From Nonomuraea muscovyensis (lineage in GTDB: Bacteria > Actinomycetota > Actinomycetes > Streptosporangiales > Streptosporangiaceae): a stretch of 64,000 bases of DNA. Made by a program: the position numbers and the translations under genes. The notes under the pieces are model-generated. The model did no database searches. It saw only the letters and a program-made list of their open reading frames with translations, and was not told the DNA's origin. The DNA lies in contig NZ_JACHJB010000002.1 in assembly GCF_014207745.1 (NCBI RefSeq), forward strand, positions 558,001 to 622,000, in the 5' to 3' direction. Positions 34,025-42,144 of this stretch are shown one piece after another. The first letter of the stretch is position 1, and every line of letters begins with the position of its first letter.

Positions 34025-34054
34025 TTGACATGCATTGCATGCAATGCATACGTT
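34025..34054 (+). promoter_or_regulatory. Promoter with 18-bp palindromic operator
   Basis: A TTGACA -35 box (34025-34030) and a TACGTT -10-like box (34049-34054) are 18 bases apart. The spacer is filled by TGCATTGCATGCAATGCA (34031-34048), a perfect 18-base palindrome. A repressor bound there would block RNA polymerase. Seventeen bases from 34036 match the site before the GntR gene (39111-39127) at 15 positions, so the GntR protein is the likely binder. It controls the operon starting at 34091. Confidence 0.75.
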
Positions 34055-34090
34055 ACCTCCCATGTCGCTGAGGCGAGAGAGGGAGGGACC

Positions 34091-34840
34091 GTGCCGGAGC
34101 TGCTGCATCTAGCCGTCCTCGCCGGGGCCGGCTTCCTGGCCGGCGCGGTGAACGGGGTGGCCGGCGGCGGCTCGCTGATCTCGTTTCCCGCCCTGCTGGC
34201 TCTCGGCTATCCGCCCCTGACGGCCAACGTCACCAGTGCGCTGTCCACCCTGCCGGGCTACGCGGGTGGGCTGGCCGGCTACCGTGCCGAGCTGGCCCAG
34301 GTACGTGGCCGCGTCCCTCGCCTGGCCGCAGCCAGCGTCGGGGGCGCGGCCTGCGGCTCCGCTGTCCTGCTGATCGCGCCCGCGGAGCACTTCGCGTCCG
34401 TCGTCCCGTTCCTCGTGCTGGTGTCCGTGGTGGCGCTGGCGGCACAGGGCATGGTGGCGCGACGGCTCGCCCGGGCCAGGGCGGCGGGCGGCGGATTCGG
34501 CCTCCTCGCCGCCCAGTTCGCGGTCTCGGTGTACGGGGGCTACTTCGCCGCCGGGCTCGGCGTCATGATGCTCGCCGTCCTCGGCGCGTTCCTCGCCGAG
34601 GACCTGCACCGACTCAACGCGCTCAAGGGAGCGCTGTCGCTGGTCGTCGGCTCTGTCTCCGCACTGTGCTTCGCCGCCTTCGGTCCCGTGCAGTGGCTGC
34701 CGGTCGCCGTCATGTCGCTCGCCGGTCTCGCCGGCGGCCGCGGCGGCGTGGTGCTCGCCCGGAGGGTGTCCCCAGGCGCCCTCCGCCAGCTCATCATCGT
34801 CGTCGGCCTCATCCTGTCCGTCGCGCTCTTCCTGAGGTGA
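34091..34840 (+). CDS. TSUP-family (TauE/SafE) membrane permease
   Basis: A 249-residue integral membrane protein with about eight hydrophobic segments and the family's repeated loop, here AGAVNGVAGGGSLISFPALLALGYPPLTANVTSA. The second half repeats the pattern around VYGGYFAAGLGVMMLAVLG. TSUP proteins carry sulfite, sulfonates or other small organic anions. I set the start at GTG 34091, behind GAGAGGGAGGGA. First gene of the catabolic operon: two bases separate its stop from the amidohydrolase start, so it probably imports or expels a compound handled by these enzymes. Confidence 0.88.
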   Translation: MPELLHLAVLAGAGFLAGAVNGVAGGGSLISFPALLALGYPPLTANVTSALSTLPGYAGGLAGYRAELAQVRGRVPRLAAASVGGAACGSAVLLIAPAEHFASVVPFLVLVSVVALAAQGMVARRLARARAAGGGFGLLAAQFAVSVYGGYFAAGLGVMMLAVLGAFLAEDLHRLNALKGALSLVVGSVSALCFAAFGPVQWLPVAVMSLAGLAGGRGGVVLARRVSPGALRQLIIVVGLILSVALFLR

Positions 34841-34842
34841 CC

Positions 34843-36264
34843 ATGCTTCCCGAACGCACCGACCTGCTCGTCTCGGGCACGTATCTGATATCGATGGATC
34901 CGGGCGTCGGCGACCTGCCGCGCGCCGACGTGCTCGTCCGTGACGGCCGGATCGCCGGCGTACGCCCGCACGCGCCCGGCGGGCCTCGTGACTCCGGGTC
35001 CGCGGGCATACCGGTGATCGACGGGACCGGCACGGTCACCCTGCCCGGCTTCGTGGACACCCACTGGCACCTGTGGAACTCGCTGCTGCGCGGCACGGTC
35101 GGCGACCGACCGGGAACGGACTACTTCACGGTCAAGCGGGCACTCGCGCCGCACTTCGAAGTCGAGGACTTCTACTGGGCGGCCCGGCTGGGGCTGGCCG
35201 AGGCGGTCAACGGCGGCATCACCTCGGTGCACAACTTCGACCACAACGTCCGCGACCCCGAGGACGCCGACGCCAACATCCGGGCGCATCTCGACTCCGG
35301 CCTGCGTGGCCGCTTCTCCTACGGCCCGCCTGACTCCGCCCCACCGGACGCCACCAACGACCTGGACGACCTGGCGGCGCTGCGTACCCGCTGGCCGGAC
35401 TCCCGGCTCGACGGGCGCCTGGACTTCGGCGTCGCGGTGCGCGGACCGTACCGCACCCCTCCCCAGGTCTACGAGCGGGAGTGGGAGACGGCGCGCGCCC
35501 TCGGCCTGCCGATCACCATGCACTGCGACAGGTGCCTGCGAGAAGAGGGCTGCCGGAGCTGCGGCCTGACCCGACTCGAAGAGCTCGGCCTGCTCGGAGA
35601 GGACGTGCAGATCATCCACGCGGTGCACGCCGGCGAGCAGGACATCCAGGCGCTCGCCCGCACCCGCACCCGGGTGTCGCTGAGCCCCATGACCGAGATG
35701 CGGACGATGGGCTTCCCGCTGCTGACCGAACTGCTCGACGCCGGTGTGCGCGTGTCGCTGTCCCTGGACACCCTCGCCATGCCCACCAGCGCCGACATCC
35801 TCGGCCACCTGCGCGCCATCGTCTCGGTCGAGGCCGCCCGCACCGGCTCGGCCACGGTGACACCCCGCAGGCTGCTCCGGCTCGCGACCCTCGACGGCGC
35901 CCATGACCTCGGGCTGCAGGACGTCACCGGCTCCATCACACCCGGCAAACGAGCCGACATGGTGATCCTGCGCTCCACCGACATCAACCTGACGCCCTCC
36001 GGCGACCCCGTGGAGGCCCTCGTCTACACCGGCCAGATCGACAACATCGACACGGTCATCGCCGACGGCCGCATCCTCAAACGGCATGGACGGCGCACCC
36101 TCGCCGACGGCGAGCAGGACCCCGTCACCGTGGCGATCGCCCGCCGCGACGCGCTGCTGCGCAGGGCCGCGGCGGCCGGCGACTGGCACCTGCCGCCCGT
36201 CGCCGCCGACACCCCCGCCGGCCAGGGGCCGGCGACCATCGCACAGGAAAGAAGCCGCCCATGA
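34843..36264 (+). CDS. Amidohydrolase (deaminase/chlorohydrolase-like)
   Basis: A 473-residue metal-dependent hydrolase of the cytosine deaminase/AtzA group. Motifs in order: FVDTHWHLWNSLLRG (first metal His pair), ITMHCDRC (the His of strand 5), IIHAVHAGEQDI (strand 6) and SLSLDTLAMP (the strand-8 Asp). Small beta domains at both ends carry DVLVRDGRIAGVR and SITPGKRADMVIL. Members deaminate or dechlorinate N-heterocycles such as purines, pyrimidines or triazines. The motif E-E-G-C-R-S-C-G near residue 230 is an unusual Cys pair. Overlap with the MFS gene (ATGA) shows operon membership. Confidence 0.85.
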   Translation: MLPERTDLLVSGTYLISMDPGVGDLPRADVLVRDGRIAGVRPHAPGGPRDSGSAGIPVIDGTGTVTLPGFVDTHWHLWNSLLRGTVGDRPGTDYFTVKRALAPHFEVEDFYWAARLGLAEAVNGGITSVHNFDHNVRDPEDADANIRAHLDSGLRGRFSYGPPDSAPPDATNDLDDLAALRTRWPDSRLDGRLDFGVAVRGPYRTPPQVYEREWETARALGLPITMHCDRCLREEGCRSCGLTRLEELGLLGEDVQIIHAVHAGEQDIQALARTRTRVSLSPMTEMRTMGFPLLTELLDAGVRVSLSLDTLAMPTSADILGHLRAIVSVEAARTGSATVTPRRLLRLATLDGAHDLGLQDVTGSITPGKRADMVILRSTDINLTPSGDPVEALVYTGQIDNIDTVIADGRILKRHGRRTLADGEQDPVTVAIARRDALLRRAAAAGDWHLPPVAADTPAGQGPATIAQERSRP

Positions 36265-37517
36265 GTGCCACCCCCGCCTCCCGGCCCCCGATCCAGCGCA
36301 GCGAAACCCTGGCCCCCCGCGCCGCCGTGGCCATGTTCGGCCTGCTCCTGGTCGCCTACGCCGTCAACGCCATGGATCGCATGGTCTTCCCCGTCCTGCT
36401 CGTCGAGGTCCGCGCCGAGTACGGCTTCAGCCTCGAGGCGGCGGGGCTGCAGGCCACCGTCTTCGCCCTCGGCATGGGCCTGGCCGGGTTGCCCGCCGGA
36501 CGGCTGCAACGCCTGCTCGGCCGCAAGCGGACGATCGTAGCCGGCACCGTGGTCTTCTCGGTCGCGACCGCCCTGACGGCCGCGTCGGCCGGATTCGCCG
36601 ACATGCTGCTGTGGCGCGTGCTGTCCGGCGCGGGGGAGGCGCTCCAGCTCGCCGCGATCATCACGGTGGCCTCCAGCGCCTTCCCCGCCCGCCGCGGAGT
36701 GGCGATCGGCAGCGTCAACATGGCCTTCGCCGCCGGATCGGTCATCGGCCCGGCGTTCGGTGCGAGCCTGCTGGAGGACTACGGCACCTGGCGGGCGCCG
36801 ATGCTGGCCTACGGAGCCATCGGCGTCATCCTCGCCGTGGCCGTCGTGCTGCTCGTCTCGCCCCTGCTCACCGAGGCGGAGCCGTCCGCGGCGGCCGCCG
36901 CGCACATCGGCGGCGCCGCCTCGCTGCTGTCACGCAACCCCCTCGTGCTCGCCGCCGTCATCACCCTCTTCGGGCTGGCCGACTTCGCCTTCATCGGCCT
37001 GTACGCCAGCTACCTGCGTGAGGAACTGGGCTTCGGCTCCGGAAGCGCCGGGTTCGTCGTCGGGCTGTCCGGGCTGGCGGCTTTCGCCTCCCCGCTGGGC
37101 GGCCACTTGGTGGACCGGTTCAGCCCCAGGGTCGTGCTCGCGGCCCTGAACGTCGCCGTCGCGGCGTGCGGGTGCGCGCTGTTCCTGGGGCCCGGCTCGG
37201 CCGGCTGGCAGGGGACGTTCTCGTTCCTGTTCGGGCTGTTCGCCAGCAGCGGCGTGTACGTCGCCGCGGCGGGCTACCTCGTCAAGTCCGTCGACGCGGC
37301 GAACGTCAGCCGTGCGGCCGGCATGTTCGTCACCTGCGTCTACGTCGCCGCGAGTGTCGCCGGGCTGTTGTTCAGCAGTCTGGTCGCCACGGCCGGCTGG
37401 ACCGTCGCGGCCATGGTGCAGATCGTCGGCTTCTCGGCCGTCGGCGCCGCCCTGGCCCTCGCCCTGCGCCCTGATCTGTTCAGCACCACCACCACACCAG
37501 CACGGGATCACTCATGA
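36261..37517 (+). CDS. MFS transporter
   Basis: A 418-residue major facilitator with twelve predicted helices in two halves. The loop 2-3 signature is AGLPAGRLQRLLGRKRTIVAG, and the repeat in the second half is ASPLGGHLVDRFSPRVVLA. The N-terminal helix contains NAMDRMVFPVLLVE, typical of organic-anion importers. Overlaps on both sides (ATGA with amidohydrolase and FAH-family genes) make it the operon's transporter, in addition to the TSUP protein. Confidence 0.88.
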   Translation: MSATPASRPPIQRSETLAPRAAVAMFGLLLVAYAVNAMDRMVFPVLLVEVRAEYGFSLEAAGLQATVFALGMGLAGLPAGRLQRLLGRKRTIVAGTVVFSVATALTAASAGFADMLLWRVLSGAGEALQLAAIITVASSAFPARRGVAIGSVNMAFAAGSVIGPAFGASLLEDYGTWRAPMLAYGAIGVILAVAVVLLVSPLLTEAEPSAAAAAHIGGAASLLSRNPLVLAAVITLFGLADFAFIGLYASYLREELGFGSGSAGFVVGLSGLAAFASPLGGHLVDRFSPRVVLAALNVAVAACGCALFLGPGSAGWQGTFSFLFGLFASSGVYVAAAGYLVKSVDAANVSRAAGMFVTCVYVAASVAGLLFSSLVATAGWTVAAMVQIVGFSAVGAALALALRPDLFSTTTTPARDHS

Positions 37518-38233
37518 CCACATTGCTCTGGCCGCCAGCCCAGGTCGCCCTGCCCGTCGCCGGACGGAGCGAGGGGTTCCCCGTCCGTCGCGTCTACTGC
37601 GTCGGGCGCAACTACCTCGACCACATCCGCGAGATGCGCGAGGGCGACGAGCGCGACGACCCCTTCTTCTTCCAGAAGCCCGCCGACGCGGTGGTGCCGG
37701 ACGGCGCGGTCGTTCCCTACCCTCCCCAGACCACCGACCTGCAGTTCGAGGGCGAGCTTGTCGTCGCCATCGGCACGCCCGGTTCGGACATCGCCCCGCA
37801 GGACGCGCTCGGGCACGTCTTCGGGTTCGCCGCGGGCATCGACCTGACCCGCCGGGACCTGCAGCGCCGCTGCCGTGAGATGGCCCACCCCTGGGAGGCC
37901 GGCAAGTCGTTCGACCACTCCGCACCCTGCGGCCTCATCCAGCCCGTCGAGGAGGCCGCCTGGACCCTGTCCGGTGAGCTGCGGCTGAGCGTCAACGGCG
38001 ACCTCCGGCAGCACACCGGGCTGAAGCTGATGATCTGGGACGTCCCCGAGATCATCAGCCACCTGTCCCGCTCGTACCGGCTGATGCCCGGCGACCTCAT
38101 CTACACCGGCACACCGGCGGGTGTCGCCCCCGTCCGGCCCGGCGACCGGATCCACGTCGAGATCACCGGCCTGCCTACCCTCACCGTGACCATCACCGAA
38201 GGAGACACCCATGCGTCCCAGCGAACGGCTTGA
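37514..38233 (+). CDS. Fumarylacetoacetate hydrolase family protein
   Basis: A 239-residue FAH-fold enzyme. The metal ligands appear as E-x-E in LQFEGELVVAIG and the Asp in AAGIDLTRRDLQ; KSFDHSAPCGLI and GDLIYTGTPAGVAPVRPGD are family blocks. FAH-family members cleave or isomerise 1,3-dicarbonyl acids or decarboxylate oxaloacetate-type acids (HpaG, YcgM, FAHD1 types). In this operon it would handle a late acyclic acid. Overlaps the MFS gene by 4 bases and the deacetylase gene by 23. Confidence 0.87.
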   Translation: MTTLLWPPAQVALPVAGRSEGFPVRRVYCVGRNYLDHIREMREGDERDDPFFFQKPADAVVPDGAVVPYPPQTTDLQFEGELVVAIGTPGSDIAPQDALGHVFGFAAGIDLTRRDLQRRCREMAHPWEAGKSFDHSAPCGLIQPVEEAAWTLSGELRLSVNGDLRQHTGLKLMIWDVPEIISHLSRSYRLMPGDLIYTGTPAGVAPVRPGDRIHVEITGLPTLTVTITEGDTHASQRTA

Positions 38234-39101
38234 GTACGACCCCATCGAGGGCCGTCCCGCGCTCACCCTGCCCGGCGGCAACCGGATGGTGGTGTGGGTC
38301 ATCGTCAACGTGGAGACCTGGTCCGACACCGATCCCATGCCGCGGACCGTTCTCACCCCGCCGGCGGGTGGCATCCCAGCCCCCGACGTGCCCAACTGGG
38401 CCTGGCACGAGTACGGCAACCGCGTCGGGTTCTGGCGCATGCTACGGGTGCTGGATCGCCACGGGGTGCGGGCGGCGCTGGCCGTCAACGGCCAGGCCGT
38501 CGAGCACTATCCGCAGATCACCCGGGCGGCGCTCGACCGCGGCTGGGAGTTCGTCGGCCACGGGTTCACGCAGAAGAACATGCAGAAGGTCGAGGACGAG
38601 CGAGCCGACATCCGCGCCACCACCCGCGTCATCGAGGCGGCCACCGGCGCCCGGCCGCGCGGCTGGCTCGGTCCCGGCCTGACAGAGACCTGGGAGACGC
38701 CCGACATCCTCGTCGAGGAGGGCTACGAGTACGTCTGCGACTGGGTGCTCGACGACCAGCCCGTCGAGCTGGCCACCCGGACGTCGCCCATCGTGAACAT
38801 CCCGTACACGCAAGAGTGCAACGACGTGGCGATGATGTTGATCCAGCACCATCCGGCCCGCGAGTACCTCCAGCGCGCGACCGACCAGTTCGATCAGCTC
38901 CACCTCGACTCCGCCGGGTCGGCACGGGTGATGGCGCTGGTCGTGCACCCGTACATCATGGGTGCGCCGCATCGCCTGAAGTACTTCGACCAGGCGCTGG
39001 CGCACATCCGGGCCCACCACGACGTGGAGTTCTGGACCGGCGGGCAGATCCTCGACTGGTACCGCCACGCCACGGCCGCCACGCTCGTCGGCAGTCCATG
39101 A
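38211..39101 (+). CDS. Polysaccharide deacetylase-family hydrolase (PuuE/allantoinase-like)
   Basis: A 296-residue NodB-fold protein: VIVNVETW at strand 1, VLDRHGVRAALAVNG, ALDRGWEFVGHGFTQKNMQ, TGARPRGWLGPGLTETWETPDIL and a late LVVHPYIMGAPHRLKYFDQAL. The usual first D-D metal pair is N-V-E here, as in the PuuE allantoinase and related C-N hydrolases rather than in chitin deacetylases. The length fits those hydrolases and no signal peptide is present. It therefore more likely opens a cyclic amide or ureide than trims a cell-wall sugar. Last structural gene before the GntR regulator. Confidence 0.83.
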   Translation: MRPSERLEYDPIEGRPALTLPGGNRMVVWVIVNVETWSDTDPMPRTVLTPPAGGIPAPDVPNWAWHEYGNRVGFWRMLRVLDRHGVRAALAVNGQAVEHYPQITRAALDRGWEFVGHGFTQKNMQKVEDERADIRATTRVIEAATGARPRGWLGPGLTETWETPDILVEEGYEYVCDWVLDDQPVELATRTSPIVNIPYTQECNDVAMMLIQHHPAREYLQRATDQFDQLHLDSAGSARVMALVVHPYIMGAPHRLKYFDQALAHIRAHHDVEFWTGGQILDWYRHATAATLVGSP

Positions 39102-39110
39102 TCAAGGTGC

Positions 39111-39127
39111 TTGCATGCAACGTATAC
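39111..39127 (+). promoter_or_regulatory. GntR operator (TTGCATGCAA type)
   Basis: The palindrome TTGCATGCAA with CGTATAC to its right lies 8 bases before the GntR start codon. It matches 15 of 17 positions of the site inside the operon promoter at 34036-34052. It probably gives autoregulation. Confidence 0.65.
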
Positions 39128-39134
39128 TGATCGC

Positions 39135-39797
39135 ATGGCGAGCACTCCCGACTCCCAGCCCGGCAGCGCCCAGGCGGTCTACGCGGCCCTGCGTCGCAGG
39201 TTCTCCGACGGTGTGTACGCGCCCGGCCAGCGGCTCACCGAAACGGTCCTGGCGGCGGACCTCGGAGTCAGCCGGACACCGATCCGCGAGGCCATCGGCC
39301 GGCTGCTGACCGACGGGTTGGTCGTCCCCGCCGCCCGGGGCGTCGCCGTCGCGGCGCTCACCCCGGGCGAGGCGGAGCACCTGTTCGTGCTGCGCGCCGA
39401 CCTGGAAGCCCTGGCGGCGGAGCTCGCCGCCGGCCGGCAGGCGCAGGGCCGCCTCGCCCCCGCCGAGGTCAACGCCCTCGATCGAGCCGTGGACCAGGTG
39501 GAGTCCGCGGTGAAAGCTCACGATCCGCGCGCATCCGCCCAGGCCAACCTGGCCCTGCACCGCGCCATCGGCGCGGCGGCGGGCAATCCGTTCCTGGAGG
39601 AGGCCCTGCACCGCGTCTGGGATAGGATCGCTGTCACGACCGTAGCCAATCTGGACGATCCCCACTGGGCCGGCGCGATCACCGAGCAACACCGGGCCAT
39701 CGTCTCGGCGATCCGGGCGGGCGATCCGGCAGCCGCCCGGCGCACCGCGAAGGCCCACATCGAGGCAGCCTGGAGCGCCTACAGACCGCTCGCCTGA
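39135..39797 (+). CDS. GntR-family (FadR/FCD type) regulator
   Basis: A 220-residue regulator. The N-terminal winged helix has VYAALRRRFSDGVYAPGQRLTETVLAADLGVSRTPIREAIGRLLTDGLV, a textbook GntR signature. The C-terminal all-helical FCD domain has LHRAIGAAAGNPF and EQHRAIVSAIRAGDPAAARRTAKAHIEA, whose His residues bind metal and acid ligands. I take the ATG at 39135; one at 39111 would place the operator inside the gene. It lies at the end of the operon it should control. Confidence 0.88.
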   Translation: MASTPDSQPGSAQAVYAALRRRFSDGVYAPGQRLTETVLAADLGVSRTPIREAIGRLLTDGLVVPAARGVAVAALTPGEAEHLFVLRADLEALAAELAAGRQAQGRLAPAEVNALDRAVDQVESAVKAHDPRASAQANLALHRAIGAAAGNPFLEEALHRVWDRIAVTTVANLDDPHWAGAITEQHRAIVSAIRAGDPAAARRTAKAHIEAAWSAYRPLA

Positions 39798-39858
39798 CGA
39801 GTCGCCAGGCCGCCCCACGATTTCGCCGCCGGCCCCCGACAGCGCGATCGACCAGAAC

Positions 39859-39892
39859 CCGCAGGGGCGTCGGCACGCCGACGCCCCTGCGG
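39859..39892. repeat. Perfect 34-bp hairpin flanked by GCGATCGACCAG direct repeats
   Basis: Two 16-base arms (39859-39874 and 39877-39892) are perfectly complementary around an A-C loop. Twelve-base copies of GCGATCGACCAG stand left (39843-39854 region) and right (39892-39903) of it. The right copy encodes the A-I-D-Q of the WrbA remnant. The arrangement looks like a very small insertion with target duplication, and it may also act as the GntR operon terminator. Confidence 0.6.
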
Positions 39893-40286
39893 CGATCGAC
39901 CAGGCCGGCGGGCTGTGGCGGGCAGGGAGCCTGGCCGACAAGCCGGTGACGGCATTCACCTCGGCGTTCAACCGGCACGGCGGCGGCGAGGCCACGCTCT
40001 TGTCGCTGGGCGACGTCTTCTACCACTGGGGGCGCTCATCGTCCCGCCTGGATTCACCGACCCGGCCGGGTACGCCGCAGGCGGCAACCCCTGCGGCACA
40101 TCGTTCGCGACCGGCCCGAGCGGAGACGGCCCGGACGCCGCGGCGCTGGAAGCGGCCAGGTACCAGGGACGGCGCCTGGCCGAGATCACGATCCGGCTGC
40201 TGCGGGACGACCGCGTCACCGACGCCGCCGCGGACGACGGGAATCCCCGCACGACCATGGCCGGAACAACCTCCCAGACCGCGTGA
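39889..40286 (+). pseudogene. wrbA: WrbA-like NAD(P)H:quinone oxidoreductase, truncated and frameshifted
   Basis: The C-terminal two thirds of a WrbA flavoprotein are recognisable: A-I-D-Q-A-G-G-L-W, KPVTAFTSAFNRHGGGEAT and LSLGDVFYHWG in one frame, then ALIVPPGFTDPAGYAAGGNPCGTSFATGP and EAARYQGRRLAEI in the next. One missing G in a G run near 40030 would explain the switch. The FMN-binding N-terminus is absent, replaced by the hairpin at 39859. It is therefore a pseudogene even if the frameshift were an error. Confidence 0.8.
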
Positions 40287-40344
40287 ACGACGGGTCGGCA
40301 AGGAGGGAAGTCATGACAAGCACCGGCACGGCTGACTCGAGGCG

Positions 40345-41955
40345 TCAGGTCTGCCTGCGGGCCTCGGCTCCTCCCCACGTCTTCAGATACGCCTCGGCTC
40401 CGGCCAGCATGTCCTGGGCGAACTCGTCACCGGCGTACTCGCGCATGTCCTCCATCCAGTCAGGGACCAGGCCGTAGTGGGCCACGCCGTCGGTGTTGAC
40501 GTCCCAGACCCGGTCACCGGTGCGCAGACGGTCGAGCGTGACCGCACCGTCGAGCGACGTGAACGGATAGGTGACCGCGCCGCCTTGGCGCGATCCCGGG
40601 AGCGGGCCCATGCCGTTGGTGTCGAGGCCGTAGCCGTAGCCGGGGTGACCGAACTCGTCACGCAGCGGCTTCGTCGCGCGCCAGCCGGCGGTGAAGGAGT
40701 CGGCGGGCGAGCCGTACGCGGTCACCATGCCGCCGAGCCGGTAGATACGGCGGAAGTAGCTGGGGTCCGCCCAGCTGTGTGAGGAGATGACGCCCGGATA
40801 CTTGACGCTCTCCAGCAGGTCGAGTGTCTGGGCGGCGGCCTTGACGCTCATGTGGTCGAGCTCGACGAGCATGCCGCGTCTCATCATCCCCTGGACCATG
40901 TAGGCGCCCAGCGAGGTCAGGCCTCTGGTGTTGCAGTGCGGCGCCGGAGGATAGACCGGCAGGCCGACGCCGGGCGGCAGCCACTTGGCCACCTCGGGCG
41001 GCAGCACTCCGGCCGGGTCGATCGTGTTGTCGTGCTCGGGTCCCGTGCACGACTTGGCGTTCCAGAAGGAGCCGCTCGCCAGGAGGTTGCCGATGTTGAC
41101 GATCACTCCGGTGGTCCCGGAGTCGAACCGGACGCCGCACAGGGCGTTGTCGTACTTGTGGCAGACGAACATGCTGCGGACACCGATCTCGTACATCTCG
41201 TCCAGGCCGCGGTCGATCTGCGCCTTGGTGCAGTGCGGGACACCCCAGGTCTGGCGGCAGCCGAACGGCTCGGAGGTCTCGATGCCCAGGACCACGGCGA
41301 GCTTGCCGGTCGCGATCACCTGCCTGGCCTCGGCGGTGGACTTCACCACCCGGAACCAGCCCCGGCCCGGACCGCCGCTCTGGGCGTCGATGTGGTCCTG
41401 GAGTTCGAAGGTGCGCTGCGCCTCCAGCTTGAGCGTGGCCATCTCGTCGCAGGTGTTGCGCTTGAGCGGGTAGATCTCGCAGAGCTGCCGGTTGGCGACC
41501 AGGTCGTTGACGAAGATCCGGAGCCCGCCACGCCAGGCCCGTTCGAGCCACTTGTAGTAGCCCTGCTGGTGCGTGAGGGAGTCGTGGGCCGGCCAGTCCT
41601 TGAACGTCGGCCAGCCGACCGGGTCGTGCTTGCCCACAGGGGTGCCGTGCCGGGTGAAGTTCTCGAACCAGGCGAGCGATCCGTCGGGCTGGTGGTCGGG
41701 GCAGTCGACCAAGGCGTGCTCGATGCCGTCGGGGTCGAACGGCTTGCCACAGATGAGGCTGCCGCCGAATGCCTCGTTTGCCATGAGATGGCTGTGGGCG
41801 TCGACGAAGCCGCGGACCGGGTTCGCGGATCCCGCTGGTTGCCCGACCGCCCCGACCTCAGATTCTGGGGCGGTCTGAGCGGTGGCGGTGGGCCCCGCCA
41901 GAGTCAGGGTGGCCAGCAAGGCCACCCCGACGATCCTGGTGATGTCGCGTAACAT
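40345..41955 (-). CDS. Secreted membrane-dipeptidase (M19)-like hydrolase
   Basis: A 536-residue exported protein. The N-terminus (MLRDITRIVGVALLATLTLAGPTATAQ) is a signal peptide. The first metal motif is GFVDAHSHLM; further His/Asp-bearing segments are VELDHMSVKAAAQTLDLLE and VISSHSWAD, in the TIM-barrel order of renal-dipeptidase-like and amidohydrolase enzymes. Several Cys pairs (LICGKPF, LVDCPDH, CEIYPL, NTCDE) suggest disulfides. Actinomycetes carry long secreted members of unknown substrate. It is convergent to the WrbA remnant and unlinked to the GntR operon. Confidence 0.75.
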   Translation of the reverse strand: MLRDITRIVGVALLATLTLAGPTATAQTAPESEVGAVGQPAGSANPVRGFVDAHSHLMANEAFGGSLICGKPFDPDGIEHALVDCPDHQPDGSLAWFENFTRHGTPVGKHDPVGWPTFKDWPAHDSLTHQQGYYKWLERAWRGGLRIFVNDLVANRQLCEIYPLKRNTCDEMATLKLEAQRTFELQDHIDAQSGGPGRGWFRVVKSTAEARQVIATGKLAVVLGIETSEPFGCRQTWGVPHCTKAQIDRGLDEMYEIGVRSMFVCHKYDNALCGVRFDSGTTGVIVNIGNLLASGSFWNAKSCTGPEHDNTIDPAGVLPPEVAKWLPPGVGLPVYPPAPHCNTRGLTSLGAYMVQGMMRRGMLVELDHMSVKAAAQTLDLLESVKYPGVISSHSWADPSYFRRIYRLGGMVTAYGSPADSFTAGWRATKPLRDEFGHPGYGYGLDTNGMGPLPGSRQGGAVTYPFTSLDGAVTLDRLRTGDRVWDVNTDGVAHYGLVPDWMEDMREYAGDEFAQDMLAGAEAYLKTWGGAEARRQT

Positions 41956-42144
41956 GAGCGCACCTCACGAATCGGTTGATTCAGCGTCCGCCTTCGTTAC
42001 TCGCCCGTCAAGACGTAAGCCCGACTCGAATCTCGCCGCCAGGGGCGCCTGGCCGCCAAGAGGCGCATCAGCCGGCGTATCCGCCGCCGGAGATGGGCCC
42101 GTACGTCTGCCAGAGCCGGTTCCCGTGGATGCTCCGGTGGCACC

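Noticed and set aside
33746..34090. N-terminal extension of the TSUP permease.
   Set aside because: The upstream part is low-complexity, spans the promoter and palindrome at 34025, and a strong ribosome site precedes GTG 34091.
39945..40335. Small independent proteins in the WrbA remnant.
   Set aside because: Each frame carries half of one WrbA domain, so they are pieces of a single broken gene.
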